Of a stretch of DNA of 15,567 nucleotides, positions 14,625-15,567 are shown in pieces. The position numbers and the translations under genes were made by a program. Every line of letters begins with the position of its first letter. Position 1 is the stretch's first letter. The notes beneath the pieces were generated by a model, which saw nothing but the letters and a program-made list of their open reading frames with translations, made no database searches and was not told where the DNA came from. Source of the DNA: an uncultured Anaerolineae bacterium (GTDB lineage: Bacteria; Chloroflexota; Anaerolineae; Anaerolineales; Villigracilaceae); the NCBI GenBank assembly GCA_903854805.1, contig CAINXK010000512.1:1-15567 (forward strand), written 5' to 3'.

Positions 14625-15356
14625 CTAAGGAATCTGGATGTTTGAACCAGCGGTCAAAGTATACGTTCCGCTTAAGTTATTAACACTGATAATACCCTGT
14701 GGATCAACATCACCGAATCCACAAGCAATGGAATAAATCGTATCGCCAGCACGAACAGTATATTGGGTCGGGTGAGTCTTAAGTGAACGCTGCCCTGGGA
14801 AAGCACCTCCGGATTGCGGTATGGTGATTTTTGTTCCCGGAGTGTAATAGCTTTGATCGCTGTTAAGTCCATTCAAGGCCAGCAATTCAGCCGGATTAAC
14901 ATTGAAACGGCGGGCAAGACAATAAGGGAATTCGCCTTCATGTAAAACATAAGTTCCCGGTTTAACAACCGGCGCCGCAGTTACCAGTGGCCCAGGTGTG
15001 TTTGCCACAGTGGTTGCAGCAGATCCAACAGTTGGGGTTGGCATAGGCGTGTTATCAGATGAACTCGCCGTTGCCTGGCCTGCGCCAGGGGTTAGTTCCC
15101 CGCCCGTGGGTGTAAAAGTGGGGTTGGCGATCACTTTCGCTGGGGTACCAGAAGTGGGCAGTGGAAGACTGCCCGCTGCAACCGCAGTCTGAGTACCTGC
15201 AATCTCAATGGCATTCATTCCAGATGTCGCCACTGGTTTTGGGAAGTTTGCTTTGGGCGTAGCTGTGGCCACAGGTGCAGATGAAGCTGCGCGGGTGCAG
15301 GCGTTCAGCGTTAACGCCAATAACACAATGTATATCCATACGAATTTCTTGCTCAT
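14625..15356 (-). CDS. Lipoprotein with two C-terminal LysM domains
   Basis: A 243-aa exported lipoprotein expected to bind peptidoglycan or a related glycan. The N-terminus is a type II signal peptide: basic SKK, a hydrophobic run, then lipobox LNAC with the lipidated Cys20. Residues about 21-130 are a low-complexity Ala/Thr/Pro/Ser/Gly-rich linker, probably extended. Two LysM modules follow, about 133-179 (GTYVLHEGEFPYCLARRFNV to TKITIP) and 197-243 (TQYTVRAGDTIYSIACGFGD to SNIQIP), the second ending at the C-terminus. Each module has one Cys at a matching position (YCLARRF and IACGF). Both lack a catalytic domain, so it is probably a structural or anchoring protein. Start: the ATG is preceded by GGAGG about 12 nt upstream, a slightly long spacing. 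Confidence 0.9.
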   Translation of the reverse strand: MSKKFVWIYIVLLALTLNACTRAASSAPVATATPKANFPKPVATSGMNAIEIAGTQTAVAAGSLPLPTSGTPAKVIANPTFTPTGGELTPGAGQATASSSDNTPMPTPTVGSAATTVANTPGPLVTAAPVVKPGTYVLHEGEFPYCLARRFNVNPAELLALNGLNSDQSYYTPGTKITIPQSGGAFPGQRSLKTHPTQYTVRAGDTIYSIACGFGDVDPQGIISVNNLSGTYTLTAGSNIQIP

Positions 15357-15567
15357 GTTTTCTCTTTTCCTCCAGGAAATGGGCCGGATATATGCAGAAT
15401 TAGACGATTTTATTTGATACTAGCACAGACTTTCTAGTGCGTCAAGTTATCGACGGCATCCATTTAGATTTCACAACAGGTTATTAAAACCCGGTTCCAA
15501 CCACGAGAACCAAGGATTTGTCTCTCCGGACATAAATTGAAGATAACCAATTTCTAAGGCTTCAGGG
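15357..15567. other. Upstream region of the LysM gene; no further gene seen
   Basis: This holds the ribosome binding site and promoter of the LysM gene. From 15446 to the end of the window I see no convincing open frame, RNA gene or repeat. Confidence 0.5.
15417..15445 (-). promoter_or_regulatory. Sigma70-like promoter of the LysM lipoprotein gene
   Basis: On the minus strand, -35 TTGACG (15440-15445), exactly 17 nt, -10 TAGTAT (15417-15422). The predicted start site near 15410 gives a leader of about 53 nt. The -35 hexamer and spacing are the same as in the tetR promoter. Confidence 0.72.

Noticed and set aside
1..15567. CRISPR array, tRNA, rRNA, transposase, integrase or phage genes
   Set aside because: No regularly spaced repeats, no cloverleaf with conserved T-loop, and no mobile-element protein was found on reading both strands.

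Overview
The window most resembles a chromosomal segment from a Chloroflexota bacterium, probably Anaerolineae-like. The hints are a Thr/Pro/Ala-rich LysM lipoprotein, a single-chain pyruvate:ferredoxin oxidoreductase (anaerobic metabolism) paired with a dihydroorotate-dehydrogenase-like protein, DarA-type c-di-AMP receptors, an SDR/flavoprotein operon and intermediate GC. This placement is by protein style only; there is no rRNA or marker gene. I see no insertion sequence, CRISPR array, tRNA, rRNA or phage gene. It reads as ordinary chromosome with two interesting small operons.

Layout. 1-1321 (+): the 3' end of a response-regulator gene, then an inositol-monophosphatase-family gene 3 nt behind it. 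1322-1737 is non-coding with several inverted repeats, including a perfect 17-bp-arm hairpin. 4811-1738 (-): a self-contained operon of a WHG-domain TetR regulator, a tandem two-domain flavoprotein and an atypical NAD(P)-binding SDR. It is driven from a sigma70-like promoter whose -10 box lies inside a perfect 43-bp palindrome, the evident TetR operator. Divergent from it, 4943-7938 (+): a 792-residue (alpha/alpha)6-barrel glycosidase-like protein and two tandem DarA-like c-di-AMP receptors, closed by a strong terminator. The glycosidase start codon sits about 10 nt after a good -10 box, so this mRNA looks leaderless. 8033-8485 (+): a YqhA/UPF0114 membrane protein. 13447-8794 (-): nifJ and the dihydroorotate-dehydrogenase-like gene, with an intercistronic hairpin and a candidate Rex box over the nifJ promoter. 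15356-14031 (-): a LysM lipoprotein and an ADP-ribose-pyrophosphatase-like NUDIX hydrolase, each with its own intrinsic terminator.

How the genes may work together. The TetR operon looks like a ligand-inducible redox or detoxification unit. The glycosidase-darA-darA operon would link breakdown of a saccharide or glycosidic osmolyte to c-di-AMP sensing; that is an inference from co-transcription only. PFOR and its DHOD-like partner belong to anaerobic pyruvate metabolism, plausibly redox-controlled through NADH/NAD+. The strongest candidates for something not yet described are the glycosidase/double c-di-AMP receptor operon and the TetR/tandem-flavoprotein/SDR operon.
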